Assembly (NCBI RefSeq): GCF_901709675.1
Contig: NC_051099.1
Coordinates: 8,806,001-8,870,000, forward strand
Reading direction: 5' to 3'
Origin: Syngnathus acus
Lineage: Eukaryota > Chordata > Actinopteri > Syngnathiformes > Syngnathidae
DNA length: 64,000 nt
Part shown: positions 54,161 to 64,000 of the stretch, piece after piece
Position numbering within the stretch: the stretch's first letter is position 1
Layout of the letters: each line of letters opens with the position of its first letter
Notes under the pieces: model-generated
Seen by the model: the letters and a program-made list of their open reading frames with translations, nothing else
Told to the model about the DNA's origin: nothing
The model's database searches: none
Translations under genes and position numbers: made by a program

Positions 54161-56085
54161 GTGGACGCCTCGAACGTGGGTGTCGGGGCGGTGCTGTCCC
54201 AACGTAGCCGCCAAGACGATCGTCTCCACCCGTGCGCCTTCTTTTCTCGACGCTTGTCAGCCTCAGAACGGAACTATGACATCGGAAATCGGGAGCTCCT
54301 CGCCATCAAGTTGGCCTTGGAGGGGTGGCGGCATTGGCTGGAGGGCGCCACCACTCCGTTCATTGTCTGGACCGACCACCGCAACTTGGAGTATCTGAGA
54401 TCGGCCGAGGGACTGAACGCGAGACAAGCACGGTGGGCTCTTTTCTTTGAACGGTTTGAGTTTTCTCTTTCCTGCAGACCGGGTTCCCGCAACGCGAAGG
54501 CGGACGCCCTGTCACGTTTGTTTCCTGGTGGGGAGGAGGGGCAGGGCCCGCCTCCCACTGTCCTCCTGAGCTCGGTTCGGGTGGCGGCTCTTTCATGGGA
54601 GATTGAGCACCAAGTGGAAGCCACCTCGCGCGATCAACCCGGCCCCAGCAACTGCCTGGAGGGTCGCCTGTTCGTCCCTGAAGGCCTGCGGTCGTCCGTC
54701 CTGCAATGGGCGCACAACTCACGCCTGGCCTGTCATCCCGGAGCTGCCCGCACGAGGTACGTGGTGGCACAGCGTTTCTGGTGGCCCACCTGGCAAGTGG
54801 ACACCAGCGATTACGTCAGAGCCTGCTCAATTTGTAACCGCTGTAAGACGTCTACTCGTCCTCCGGCCGGGCTGCTCCAACCCTTGCCGGTTCCCTCGCG
54901 TCCCTGGTCTCACGGGCCTCCCCCCCTCGGAAGGAAACACGGTGGTCCTCACGGTCGTGGACCGTTTTAGCAAGATGATACATTTCATTCCTCTGCTGAA
55001 GCTCCCGTCTGCGAAGCAGACTGCGTCCATCATGGTGCGGGAGGTGTTTCGTCACCACGGTCTCCCACAAGACATCGTGTCAGACGGAGGCCCACAATTC
55101 GCTTCCACCTTCTGGGCGGAGTTCTGTCGACTCCTCGGCGCTACGGCCAGCCTCTCCTCGGGGTTTCACCCTCAGTCCAATGGGCAAGCGGAGCGCCTGG
55201 ACCAGGAACTGGGCAGGTCCCTCCGATGCATGGCCGCCGGGGACCAGCGCGGGTGGGTCCAACAGCTTCCCTGGGTAGGGTATGCTCACAATTCCCTCCC
55301 CAGCTCGGCCACGGGGCTTTCGCCTTTCCACTGTGTTTTTGGGTACCAGCCACCCTTGTTTGCCCACCAGGAGCGTGGTGCGGTGTGCCCGTCGGCCCTG
55401 GCTTGTGTCCGCCGTTGTCATCGAGCCAGGGCGAGGGCCCGTATCACTCTTCTCCGCTCAGTTTCAGGCTACGCCCGCCAGGCGAACAAGCGCCGGACGC
55501 CGGCTCCGGAGTACAGAGTGGGGCAGCGTGTGTGGCTCTCGACGCGGGATTTGCCGCTGCGAGAGGGATCCCGCAAGCTGGCGCCCCGCTTTGTTGGACC
55601 GTTCCCTATTCAGAAGGTGATTGGCCCGTCCGTCGTCCGTCTTCTCCTTCCAGAGTCCATGAAGGTTCACCCCACGTTCCATGGTGTCCCATGTGCGGCC
55701 CATCTTTGAGAGCACGTTGGCGCCGGCGCCCGTCCTGCCGCCGCCGCCCCAGCTCGTCGATGGGGGTCCGGCTTACGCCGTCCGCTCCTTGCTCCGATCG
55801 CGGCGGCGCGGTCGTGGCCTCCAGTACCTCGTGGATTGGGAGGGTTATGACGACGCGCACCGCTCCTGGGTGCCGAGCCGCTGGATGCTCGACCGTTCGC
55901 TCATCGTGGAGTTCCATCGTTGTCACCCGGACCAACCGGGCCCTCGGCGCGGACGCCCGAGGAGGGATGAGGGGACCAGGGGTGAGGGTCCGGGGCGGCC
56001 TTGTCCGCCGGCACCGGGGTCTTCTGCTCCCGCGTCCGTCGATCCTGCGTCCGCCGAGGAGTCGGACGCTTCGACGGAGCATTGA
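54152..56085 (+). pseudogene. gypsy 2 RNase H-integrase-chromodomain, frameshifted
   Basis: RNase [37 protein letters not shown] and [11 protein letters not shown]. Integrase: an HHCC-type finger (CSICNRCK near 54825), then after a shift near 54920 [32 protein letters not shown] and [17 protein letters not shown]. After another shift near 55685, a chromodomain: [29 protein letters not shown] (about 55800-55890). Chromodomains steer integration to chromatin in chromoviruses. Broken throughout. Confidence 0.88.
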
Positions 56086-56486
56086 ACCCCCCACCTGGTC
56101 GTCCGGGGGGTTGCCTTCTTTTTTTGTTTTGGTTCTTGGGGACGTCGGGAGCCGTTCCTAGTGGGGGGGTTCTGTCACGTGCTGGCGCCACCTGCGACAC
56201 GACCATGCCCCTCCTGTCAGCGGAATCACAGCCACCTGCCGCGGGCTCATTGACAGCACTATATCAGCGCCGTCAGCGCAGACCCGCGTGTCAGCCTGTC
56301 CCGTGATGCTGCTTCGCTCATCCGTCCCTGTAAGCCTGACTTGCTTAACCATCTTGGAATTCCCGCAGAATTGCCTGTCTACCCCAGCAAGATCGCCGCT
56401 CCAGCGCCAGCTATTCCCATCTTTCCCCCACAATAAAGTCTCTGTCGCTCCACTCTTGGCTGTACTGTCTGCTCCCTTACAGTATG

Positions 56487-57845
56487 CCCATATAAGCCAC
56501 AGTGCCTGTTACTTACCAATAATTCAGTAAAGCAACCAAAACTGAAACACGTCTCTCTCCTGTGTTCTGACCGACACCCGGGGGCGAAAAGAGCATAACA
56601 TTCCGAGCCAACCCCCTATACAGTCCTCAGGCTCCGCAACAGCACCACTTTTGGATGATTCTCTATGAAAAATTGCTCGGCCCCCACCAACTGTTTTTTT
56701 TTTGCATTCTATCAAACTGGCTCATTTATTCCCTCATTTATTACAGTATCTGTTTGTGGGTATTTTGTTCATCTGGCTATGCACTTTACTGGCGAGGGAT
56801 GGGGATGCTCTCAACGCAATCTCATTTTCGGGTGACGATGACGAGAAACAAATGCGAGTACCACTACTATTTATCTTGCTCATTTAAAAATAGACATATA
56901 TTTTCATATATTCTATTTTCATTTAATAGTAAAACTCTCTTTTTTTTTAACATTAGGGAACTTAATGTGACGACAGCTGCCGCTGATCTTCCTTGTGTCA
57001 CATGGTGCAGGTAGACCATGTATTTTGGGGGACGGGACCACTTGATAACAATTCTTGATCCTTGGGTTATTTTCACTAAACGACATGACGATCCCCACCA
57101 AGTGTTTTGTGGGAAAAAGCCGGCGTAGTACGTCCCCCTTGCACGCGAGTGACAGAATCCTGACAGTGCGAGCGTTATTGTTGTTATGGGTCACCCCGTG
57201 GTCATGCTGGTACGGTGACGCCTCCCCTATGCTGCCTCCTGACGTGAAACTCCATCCAACCCGCCCAACCGCTAAGGAAATGGACCCCCCTTCCCCCCAG
57301 AGGCGTCTCCATAGGTGCCATGGAGGGCGCCGCGCTTGTACTTTTCCATTCAGCGGAAACACCTGCTCGCTGCCACCGTAAAACTGTTTTACCAAGACCT
57401 GACAACGACTGTTGTTGGGGGGACCGATCCAAAGATTGATATTATGGCTGGGAAGTGTTGAAGCTTCAAAAGCATGCAGCTTTGAACTACGTTTGACAAG
57501 CCAAATTCTACAATTTGCTCCGTATATAGTGACATTGGGTCATTGATTGATTTGGATGTTTCTGCCAGTGGCGCAATTCGCTCCCAGCACGTGTTTGGAC
57601 TTTTCCCGTAAGTGGCAGCGGTGTATCGCTCCACAAGCGTTGCTAACGAGAGCCCGACTAAATGTGTGGAAAGAAAATATGAGCCATCCATCCCACCAAT
57701 GTTCATGAAAACAGCACAGTGACTCTGTAATCTGCAATATCTGGTGATTTTTTGCAGAGGATAAAAAAACATACGCATGCACCGCTGCATGCATTAGTGC
57801 TCACCTCCTGCGTTTCTCAGAGGGTTCTGACCAGTGTCCTCTCTA
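56487..57845. other. Intergenic spacer with possible LTR remnant
   Basis: 56487-56640 contains ATATAAG and other promoter-like words and could be part of an older LTR into which gypsy 2 inserted. Nothing else is recognised. Confidence 0.3.
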
Positions 57846-57846
57846 A

Positions 57847-57905
57847 TTTTTCAAGTGTCTGTGCAAACACACAAGCTCCCTGTGCACACTGTGGACCACT
57901 GTGTG
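57847..57905. mobile_element. hAT end fragment (CAGTGTCCTCTCTAA)
   Basis: CAGTGTCCTCTCTAATTTTT followed by GTGCAAACACACAAGCTCCC resembles one terminus of a common fish hAT element. The other end is not present. Confidence 0.4.
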
Positions 57906-57935
57906 TAACACCAGATTAAATAATAAATAAACAAA

Positions 57936-58045
57936 TAAATATATATATATTCTATATATAAATATTCGATATATATATATATTCTATATATATCTATATC
58001 TATATAATATATATATACATATATATATATATATTATATATAATA

Positions 58046-58100
<55 letters not shown>
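57936..58100. repeat. (TA)n microsatellite
   Basis: A long imperfect TA run directly adjoining the left end of the Tc1 element, which integrates at TA. Confidence 0.95.
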
Positions 58101-58104
<4 letters not shown>

Positions 58105-58169
58105 CTTTGCGAAAGTATTCGGCCCCCTTGAACCTTTCAACATTTCGCCACATTTCAGGCTTCAAACAT

Positions 58170-58532
58170 CCATCCATCCATTTTCTGAACCGCTTAGTCC
58201 CCACGGGGGTCGCGGGAGTGCTGGAGCCTATCCCAGCCGTCATCGGGCAGTAGGCGGGGGACACCCTGAACCGGTTGCCAGCCAATCGCAGGGCACACAG
58301 GGACAAACAACCATTTGCACTCGCACTCACACCTAGGGACAATTTGGAGTCTCCAATCGGCCAACCAAGCATGTTTTCGGGATGTGGGAGGAAACCGGAG
58401 TGCCCGGAGAAAACCCACGCGGGCCCGGGGAGAACATGCAAACTCCGCACAGGGAGGGCCGGAGGTGGAATCGAACCCGCTCCCTCCTAACTGTGAGGCG
58501 GACGTGCTACCCAGTGTGCCACCGAGCCGCCA
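58170..58532 (-). mobile_element. RTE-tail-type SINE-like repeat, copy 2, in the Tc1 left repeat
   Basis: Same repeat as 33500-33842. It is flanked by the perfect 11-bp duplication GCTTCAAACAT (58159-58169 and 58533-58543), which shows that it integrated after the Tc1 copy. The right end includes GAACCCGCTCCCTCCTAACT, a B-box-like region. Confidence 0.88.
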
Positions 58533-58846
58533 GCTTCAAACATAAAGATATAAAATTTTATTTTTTTGTCAAGTGAGACACAATCGTGAAGTGGAACGAA
58601 ATTTATTGGATAATTTAAACTTTTTTAACAAATAAAAAACTGAAAAGTGGGGCGTGCAATATTATTCGGCCCCTTTACTTTCAGTGCAGCAAACTCACTC
58701 CAGAAGTTCAGTGAGGATCTTTGAATGATCCAATGTCCTAAATGACTGATGATGATAAATAGAATGCACGTGTGTAATCAAGTCTCCGTATAAATGCACC
58801 TGCTCTGTGATAGTCTCAGGGTTCTGTTTAAAGCGCAGAGAGAACC

Positions 58847-59866
58847 AGGAAGACAAAGGAACACACCAGGCAGGTCCGAGATACTGTTGTGGAGAAGTTT
58901 AAAGCCGGATTTGGATACAAAAAGATTTCCCAAGCTTTAAACATCTCAAGGAGCACTGTGCAAGCAATTATATTGAAATGGAAGGAGTATCAGACCACTG
59001 CAAATCTACCAAGACCCGGCCGTCCCTCCAAACTTTCATCTCAAACAAGGAGAAGACTGATCAGAGATGCAGCCAAGAGGCCCATGATCACTCTGGATGA
59101 ACTGCAGATAACTATAGCTGAGGTGGGAGAGTCTGTCCATAGGACAACAATCAGTCGTGCACTGCACAAATCTGGCCTTTATGGAAGAGTGGCAAGAAGA
59201 AAGCCATTTCTCAAAGATATCCATAAAAAGTCTCGTTTAAAGTTTGCCACAATCCACCTGAGAGACACACCAAACATGTGGAAGAAGGTGCTCTGGTCAG
59301 ATGAAACCAAAATCGAACTTTTTGGCCACAATGCAAAACGATATGTTTGGCGTAAAAGCAACACAGCTCATCACTCTGAACACACCATCCCCACTGTCAA
59401 ACATGGTGGTGGCAGCATCATGGTTTGGGCCTGCTTTTCTTCAGCAGGGACAGGGAAGATGGCTAAAATTGATGGGAAGATGGATTGAGCCAAATACAGG
59501 ACCATTCTGGAAGAAAACCTGTTGGAGTCTGCAAAAGACCTGAGACTGGGACGGAGATTTATCTTCCAACAGGACAATGATCCAAAACATAAAGCCAAAT
59601 CTACAATGGAATGGTTCACAAATAGACGTATCCAGGTGTTAGAATGGCCAAGTCAAAGTCCAGACCTGAATCCAATCGAGAATCTGTGGAAAGAGCTGAA
59701 GACTGCTGTTCTCAAACGCTCTCCATCCAACCTCACTGAGCTCGAGCTGTTTTGCAAGGAAGAATGGGCAAGAATTCCAGTCTCTCGATGTGCAAAACTG
59801 ATAGAGACATACCCCAAGCGACTTGCAGCTGTAATTGCAGCAAAAGGTGGCGCTACAAAGTATTAG
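58847..59866 (+). pseudogene. Tc1 transposase with one in-frame stop and no ATG
   Basis: About 340 codons in one frame. Paired helix-turn-helix region: KISQALNISRSTVQAIILKW. GRPR-type hook: LPRPGRPSKLSS. DD34E catalytic residues: the D of WSDETK (about 59299), the first D of QQDNDPKH (about 59573) and the E of NPIENLW (about 59675). The second D and the E are separated by 34 residues. A TGA at 59486-59488 interrupts the frame after KIDGKMD. No ATG is present at the expected start, where an AGG stands at 58847. Otherwise nearly intact, which suggests fairly recent inactivation. Confidence 0.92.
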
Positions 59867-60097
59867 CGCAAGGGGGCCGAATAATATTGCACGCCCCACT
59901 TTTCAGTTTTTTATTTGTTAAAAAAGTTTAAATTATCCAATAAATTTTGTTCCACTTCACGATTGTGTCCCACTTGTTGTTGATTCTTGACAAAAAATTA
60001 AACTTTTATATCTTTATGTTTGAAGCCTGAAATGTCGCGAAATGTTGAAAGGTTCAAGGGGGCCAAATACTTTCGCAAGGCACTGTATATATATATA

Positions 60098-60763
60098 CAC
60101 AGTGGAGCCTCGGTTTTTGAACGTCCCGGTTCTCAAACAAATCGGTATTCGAACAAAAAATTCTAGATTTTTTTGCTTCGGATGTCGGACGAAATTCGGT
60201 TGTCGAACCTCGCGAGATGAGCCGAGAGGACCCGCATGCCAACTGACTCCGTTCGTTATTACGTTCTCGTTACTCTGAGGATTGCATCAACTCTAATCAT
60301 GCCTCCAAAGGAAGCAAGTGGGAGCAGTAAAGCCATCCTAAAACACAAAGACGCTCCTGAAGCAATGCGACAGTGAGCGCCCGGCGCGCTACGGTTGCGC
60401 GATCGGACCAAATTAAGCTCCCTGCGCACTGAGGTCCACTTAAATTCTGGAAAGTCCATTAGGACTTTTAAAATATTTTCTAAATTTCAGCGACGGCTCT
60501 GTCACAATAATGCGACCAGCGCGGTGCAGTTGTGCGGTCGGCGACGCGCTACGGTTGCGCGTTCGGCGGTGCGCTGCAGTTGCGCGATCGGGCAAAGATG
60601 CGCAAATGAAAAAATGCTTAAAAAAGGCGTTTTATTTTTGCTTTGAACGGATTTTTGTTTTTCCATTATTTGTAATGGGAAAACATGATTTGGAATTTGA
60701 ACGATTCACTTCTCGAACAGCCTTCTGGAACGGATTGTGGTCGAAAACCGAGGCTCCACTGTG
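60098..60763. mobile_element. pogo/Tigger-type MITE, copy 2
   Basis: Termini CACAGTGGAGCCTCGG and CCGAGGCTCCACTGTG are perfect inverted repeats, flanked by TA. The interior shares GCGCGATCGGACC and TTTAGGACTTT/AAAGTCC-type blocks with 24351-25196 in the opposite orientation. Non-coding. Confidence 0.85.
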
Positions 60764-60780
60764 TATATATATATATATAT

Positions 60781-61969
60781 TGAAGGAATAGGGTCAAAAA
60801 ACAAAAAAAAAACGCCTAGCTACAATAACAGATACGCTCACATCTCTTTGGATAAAGTATATAAGCAGACAAGTATATTCACGTAGTCAACCAATAAGGA
60901 AGACATAACTAGACATTCTTTGATATAAGATAATAACAGAGGTTGCTACAACTTCACGATTCAATATGTATTTCTGTGCACTGCAAAATAAATGTCTTTT
61001 GATATATTGCCTAAATAGCTTAATGACCCTTAAGGAACTGTGTAATGCATGCCTGATGTTTTTTCTCTAAATCATGGACACGGCCAGAGTCGTCTTGACT
61101 GTTCAGTACTTGATTATATCTTGTGTTTTGACTAAACGTCATATGTCGCCTAATGCGAGACGCCAGCTTTTCGATTACTACTGAACGCTCTGCACAGAGG
61201 GAAATATTTTGCCTAACAAAGAAAAGATACGGTTGGAAGCATGATTAAACTAAGAATATAATGATGTAAGCAAAGACATGGAGTATCAAAAGAACAAACT
61301 TTGCATAGTCAGGGAACAGTAATCGATTAATGATGTCACAGCCAAAAAGCTCACATAATTTCGTACAAAATGACAAAATTGAAAGAATGATGAAAGAATG
61401 AGGTGCGACAGTGTATGTGCAAGAATGGAGGAGAATGTTTACAGGAAGGTCACTTGGAGATAAAAACCAGCAGGTGCCAGAGGGAGTCAGCCAAGGACTC
61501 GGCCAAAGATGATCGCCAAGGCCGAAAGACGGGATGGAAGACAACAGCCCCCACACACACCGAATCGCCCATAACCAGCACCCACTCCCATGGAATCAGA
61601 ATCTCCTGCGAACTTGACACACCCCCTGACTCATCACCCATCAAACTCGGCCCACACTGGCATGTGCAACTGAATATAAGCTGACCAAAGAACCTTGAAT
61701 GTTGCCTTTTCTGAATGGAGACTTTCTGCTCTTGAAAGGCCCAGCGCTGTATTGTACCTTCCTGAAAACAGAGCTTTCTTAACAAGAATTGTGATTGAAC
61801 TCAACCAACCTGTGTAAGTCTAATTTCTGCTTCAGTGTCTTAGCATTTTCCTAAATCTGAAGAAATCAAACGAGCACGCAGTGAGTAAATTGGATAACAG
61901 GTGATTGGCAATGGCTTTTGCCGTGAGGCGCAGATAGCGCGCTCCCTAAATTGTGGACCAAATCCAACA
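60781..61969 (+). mobile_element. ERV-like LTR, solo copy (about 1.19 kb)
   Basis: Begins TGAAGGAATAGGGTC, ends CCAAATCCAACA. Collinear with 3185-6184 minus the L2, and its first part with 13109-13207. AATATAAG near 61672 is a TATA candidate. Both sides are TA-rich, so the target duplication cannot be read with certainty. No primer-binding site or internal region follows, so it is a solo LTR. Confidence 0.65.
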
Positions 61970-63105
61970 ATATACTATATATATATATATACGTATATAT
62001 AAAATGTGGTGAATTCTCTTCAATGTTCTGCTGGTCTCCAAGATCAAACGGTGGATAGGTTGCTGGCTCAGGGAAGGAAAACCTCAGTGACACACGGCTG
62101 ATTGGGGAAAGATTTTATTCAACCGATATAAGAATTGAAGTGTCTCTCGCTAGCCAAAAAAAGAAGTCCCCCTGTCTTCTCCCGCCTTGGGTCTTATGAA
62201 CCCTGTCAATCGTGCACTTATCTGATGTAAGTGACCAGCTCTCCGTTTAAAGGGTAAAATTCTGTACTTTAGCCCCTCTGCAGTAACGCAGCCTGTAGGG
62301 GAGACGAGAATTGATTTAAGCCGGTACGGAAAGAAGATTCGTTCCGAGTCTAACCGCTGTTCATGTAACTAATCTATTGTTAGATTAATTCCGTCATTTC
62401 CGGACTCCAGTCCCGCTGAAATCAAAGAAACCCGAGGGTTGAGTAACTACTTTGTCGAGACCCAGGATCTCCTCGATCGCGGCCGTTTCAGCGGCTCTCC
62501 TTTCCTATTAAGATTGTTGCTTTTGTTATCCGCTCGGAATAGTTTAGCTGTCTTTGTTAAGACCGCGGGAACTCGTTTATTTTCACTAGCGTACACTCAC
62601 ACTAGCTGAGCTTAAGTTAACGGTTTCGAACCAGATTCTGACACTCCCTGATGTCAAGGATTAAAGCTGTCTTCATTTAAAAAAGAACTGAACGGTTTAA
62701 AGTATGACTATGATAGAGAAACAAAAGAGATTTAAAGCATAAAAGATCAAAATAATCATTAATCGAAATTAAATGATTATAAAGTAGAAATTTAATGAAT
62801 AAGCAAGAAAGAGAATTACAAGTTTCAATTGTTCGAACAACTAACAATAATTTCCACTCACCATTCTCAATAGAGCAAAAATTATTCAGTCTCAAAGTTC
62901 TCTCGATTGAAAACTCCAAAATATAGTAATAAAGGGTAAGAGGCTAGAGGTCTAAAATGCTGTTTGGTGGAAAAGTCGAGTGATCAGTTCTCCTTGTTCC
63001 AAAATCCGAATTCTGTTTAAAAGAACAGGCTGGCCTAAAGAATGGAGATGACGACGCCCTAAAAATGGCTCCTCTCTCCTGCACCGAGGTCTGCATCTCC
63101 TAGCC
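61970..63105. other. Non-coding spacer after the solo LTR
   Basis: A short (TA)n run at 61972-61996, then about 1.1 kb of unique-looking sequence with no recognised gene. The stretch 62100-62670 has the base texture of a decayed LTR, but no matching partner is in the window. Confidence 0.35.
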
Positions 63106-63107
63106 CA

Positions 63108-64000
63108 GGGGTGGGCAAACCTTTTGACTCGCGGGCCGAACTGGGTTCTAAATTTGGACCAGAGGGCTGAACCAGGAGCAGATGGACGTAGTGTTTGTGT
63201 GAAGTAATATAAGCGACCTGTAAAGGTCATTGCATAAAAGATTTTGGCCTTTAGTAGGTAGTAAAGCATGGATATTCCAAACAAGTTTTTTGAAAACAAA
63301 TGCATTTATTAACAGCATTAAAAAAATAATAATAATAATTCACTAAAAAACTGCTATCAGTGATTCTCATAAAATACGACACTGTTATTATGAATAACAG
63401 TCTCCATCACTTCAGTGCCTGCAGGTCAGATTAATGAAAGATTTTTATCTTATGAGATCACATCAAACGGCAAACATTCTGACCAAATATATCATCTTGA
63501 AGAATCGGTGAAAGCATACATCCAAATAAAGTAATCAAAACGGCAACACGGTGAGGGGTATCTGAACATCAGAGCAGAGTTTTAACTCACAAACACCTGG
63601 TAACAGAGGTGAGGAAACGGGAAACACTTCCTTAAAGTAAGCCTTAAGAACTTTACAGGTTAAAATTAGTCGCAAACAGGTGGTGCATCAATGTCCTTGA
63701 GCATCCTGCATTGTTTGAAAATGAGAATGGTCGCTAGTTTCAATCCCTGCTATGTGTACAAATCATATTCAAAATGCATTTTTTTACAACAAACTTGAGA
63801 GCCTCCCCTTCATTTTCAGTGGGAACAGTGTTGTTGGTCTCCCTTTTTTGCTAGTGCGTCATAGTCTGGAGTCAAATTTGTTGTGGCAATTCTTAGGAGA
63901 GATCCGAGGTGTTGGTCCGTTTACCTCGATCTGTGACGGGTTGATGTTGATGTGGCTGAACGTCACGTCGCGTACGTCGAGCCAAATTGGCCACTCTTTT
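63108..64000 (-). mobile_element. hAT element 3' part, running off the window
   Basis: The terminus CAGGGGTGGGCAAACC at 63108 is a common hAT end. At the far side (63985-63800, read leftward) the frame gives QFGSTYACDVTFSHINI, resembling the C-terminal dimerisation block of hAT transposases, with stops. The element is therefore on the - strand and its 5' part lies beyond 64000. Confidence 0.6.
63800..63998 (-). pseudogene. hAT transposase C-terminal remnant
   Basis: Reads ESGQFGSTYACDVTFSHINI followed by SPSQIEVNGPTPRIS, with stops further on. The FxSTYxCExxFS pattern is the conserved hAT C-terminal block. Partial and decayed. Confidence 0.55.

Larger units (their letters stand above)
50711..56481 (+). 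mobile_element. Ty3/gypsy LTR retrotransposon 2 (chromodomain, sushi/Tf1-like)
   Basis: LTRs 50711-51010 and 56173-56481 begin TGTCACGTGCTGG and end CTCCCTTACA. They are nearly identical apart from a short duplication in the right one. The perfect target duplication GTATG is at 50706-50710 and 56482-56486. A polypurine tract (AGTGGGGGGGTT) precedes the right LTR. Gag, protease, RT, RNase H, integrase and chromodomain are all present in order, but with several frameshifts and an L2 insertion at 52135. No tRNA primer site is seen; a self-priming site is. Confidence 0.93.
58101..60085 (+). mobile_element. Tc1 transposon with ~220-bp inverted repeats
   Basis: Left end AGTGCTTTGCGAAAGTATTC, right end TACTTTCGCAAGGCACTG. 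The inverted repeats extend about 220 bp and contain matching inner blocks (CAATATTATTCGGCCCC at about 58660, GGGCCGAATAATATTG at about 59875). TA lies on both sides. The left repeat is split by a repeat insertion at 58170-58532. Long IRs with inner motifs are typical of fish Tc1 elements of the Sleeping-Beauty type. Confidence 0.92.

Overview
This is a vertebrate nuclear window, almost certainly from a teleost fish. The evidence is a 27-exon nucleolar gene with GT-AG introns, dense fish-type transposons (L2 and Rex3/RTE LINEs, Tc1, hAT MITEs, Ty3/gypsy elements, a Penelope-like element), tRNA-derived SINEs and long microsatellites. No bacterial or organellar genes are visible. The order of fish cannot be fixed from the sequence alone.

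Two host genes are supported. MYBBP1A lies on the + strand (start codon 16497, stop 32334). All 27 coding exons can be placed with consistent phases, summing to 3,714 nt or 1,237 residues. An intronless C11orf87-like single-pass membrane protein lies on the - strand (CDS 48132-48551), behind one 95-bp intron in its 5' UTR. Everything else with coding character is mobile-element derived, apart from an unrecognised - strand open frame at 6415-7488.

Layout. 1-1735: two tandem copies of a ~0.7-0.8 kb repeat. 2230-3180: fragment of a ZMYM1/TTF-type hAT element. 3185-6290: an endogenous-retrovirus-like LTR split by an L2 LINE, followed by a primer-binding-site-like sequence and a splice donor. 6415-8302: the unrecognised frame, cut by a solo LTR (7494-8296). 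8418-11535: a hairpin MITE and a Rex3/RTE LINE carrying a SINE. 12.5-16.1 kb: LINE relics, a THAP-like relic and an L2 end. 16.4-32.3 kb: MYBBP1A; its 7.5-kb intron 6 is filled by an RTE LINE cut by two copies of one MITE, plus a triple MITE nest. 33.5-38.6 kb: an RTE-type tail repeat and Ty3/gypsy element 1 (- strand). 39.3-40.7 kb: a Penelope-like element split by an L2. 42.8-45.9 kb: a three-level nest (hAT, hAT, Rex3) with a perfect target duplication at every level. 48.1-49.0 kb: the C11orf87-like gene. 49.5-50.6 kb: (CTTC)n and (CA)n arrays. 50.7-56.5 kb: chromodomain Ty3/gypsy element 2, with an internally deleted L2 inside. 58.1-60.1 kb: a Tc1 element whose left inverted repeat is interrupted. 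60.1-62 kb: a pogo/Tigger-type MITE and an intact solo copy of the ERV-like LTR. 63.1-64 kb: the end of a hAT element running off the window.

The window contains no cooperating gene cluster. Its main interest is a readable record of successive insertions, ordered by target-site duplications, inside and around a conserved housekeeping gene. RNA-level signals of retroelements are also visible: a self-priming primer-binding site, a hammerhead-like motif and a shared 5' hairpin in two LINEs.
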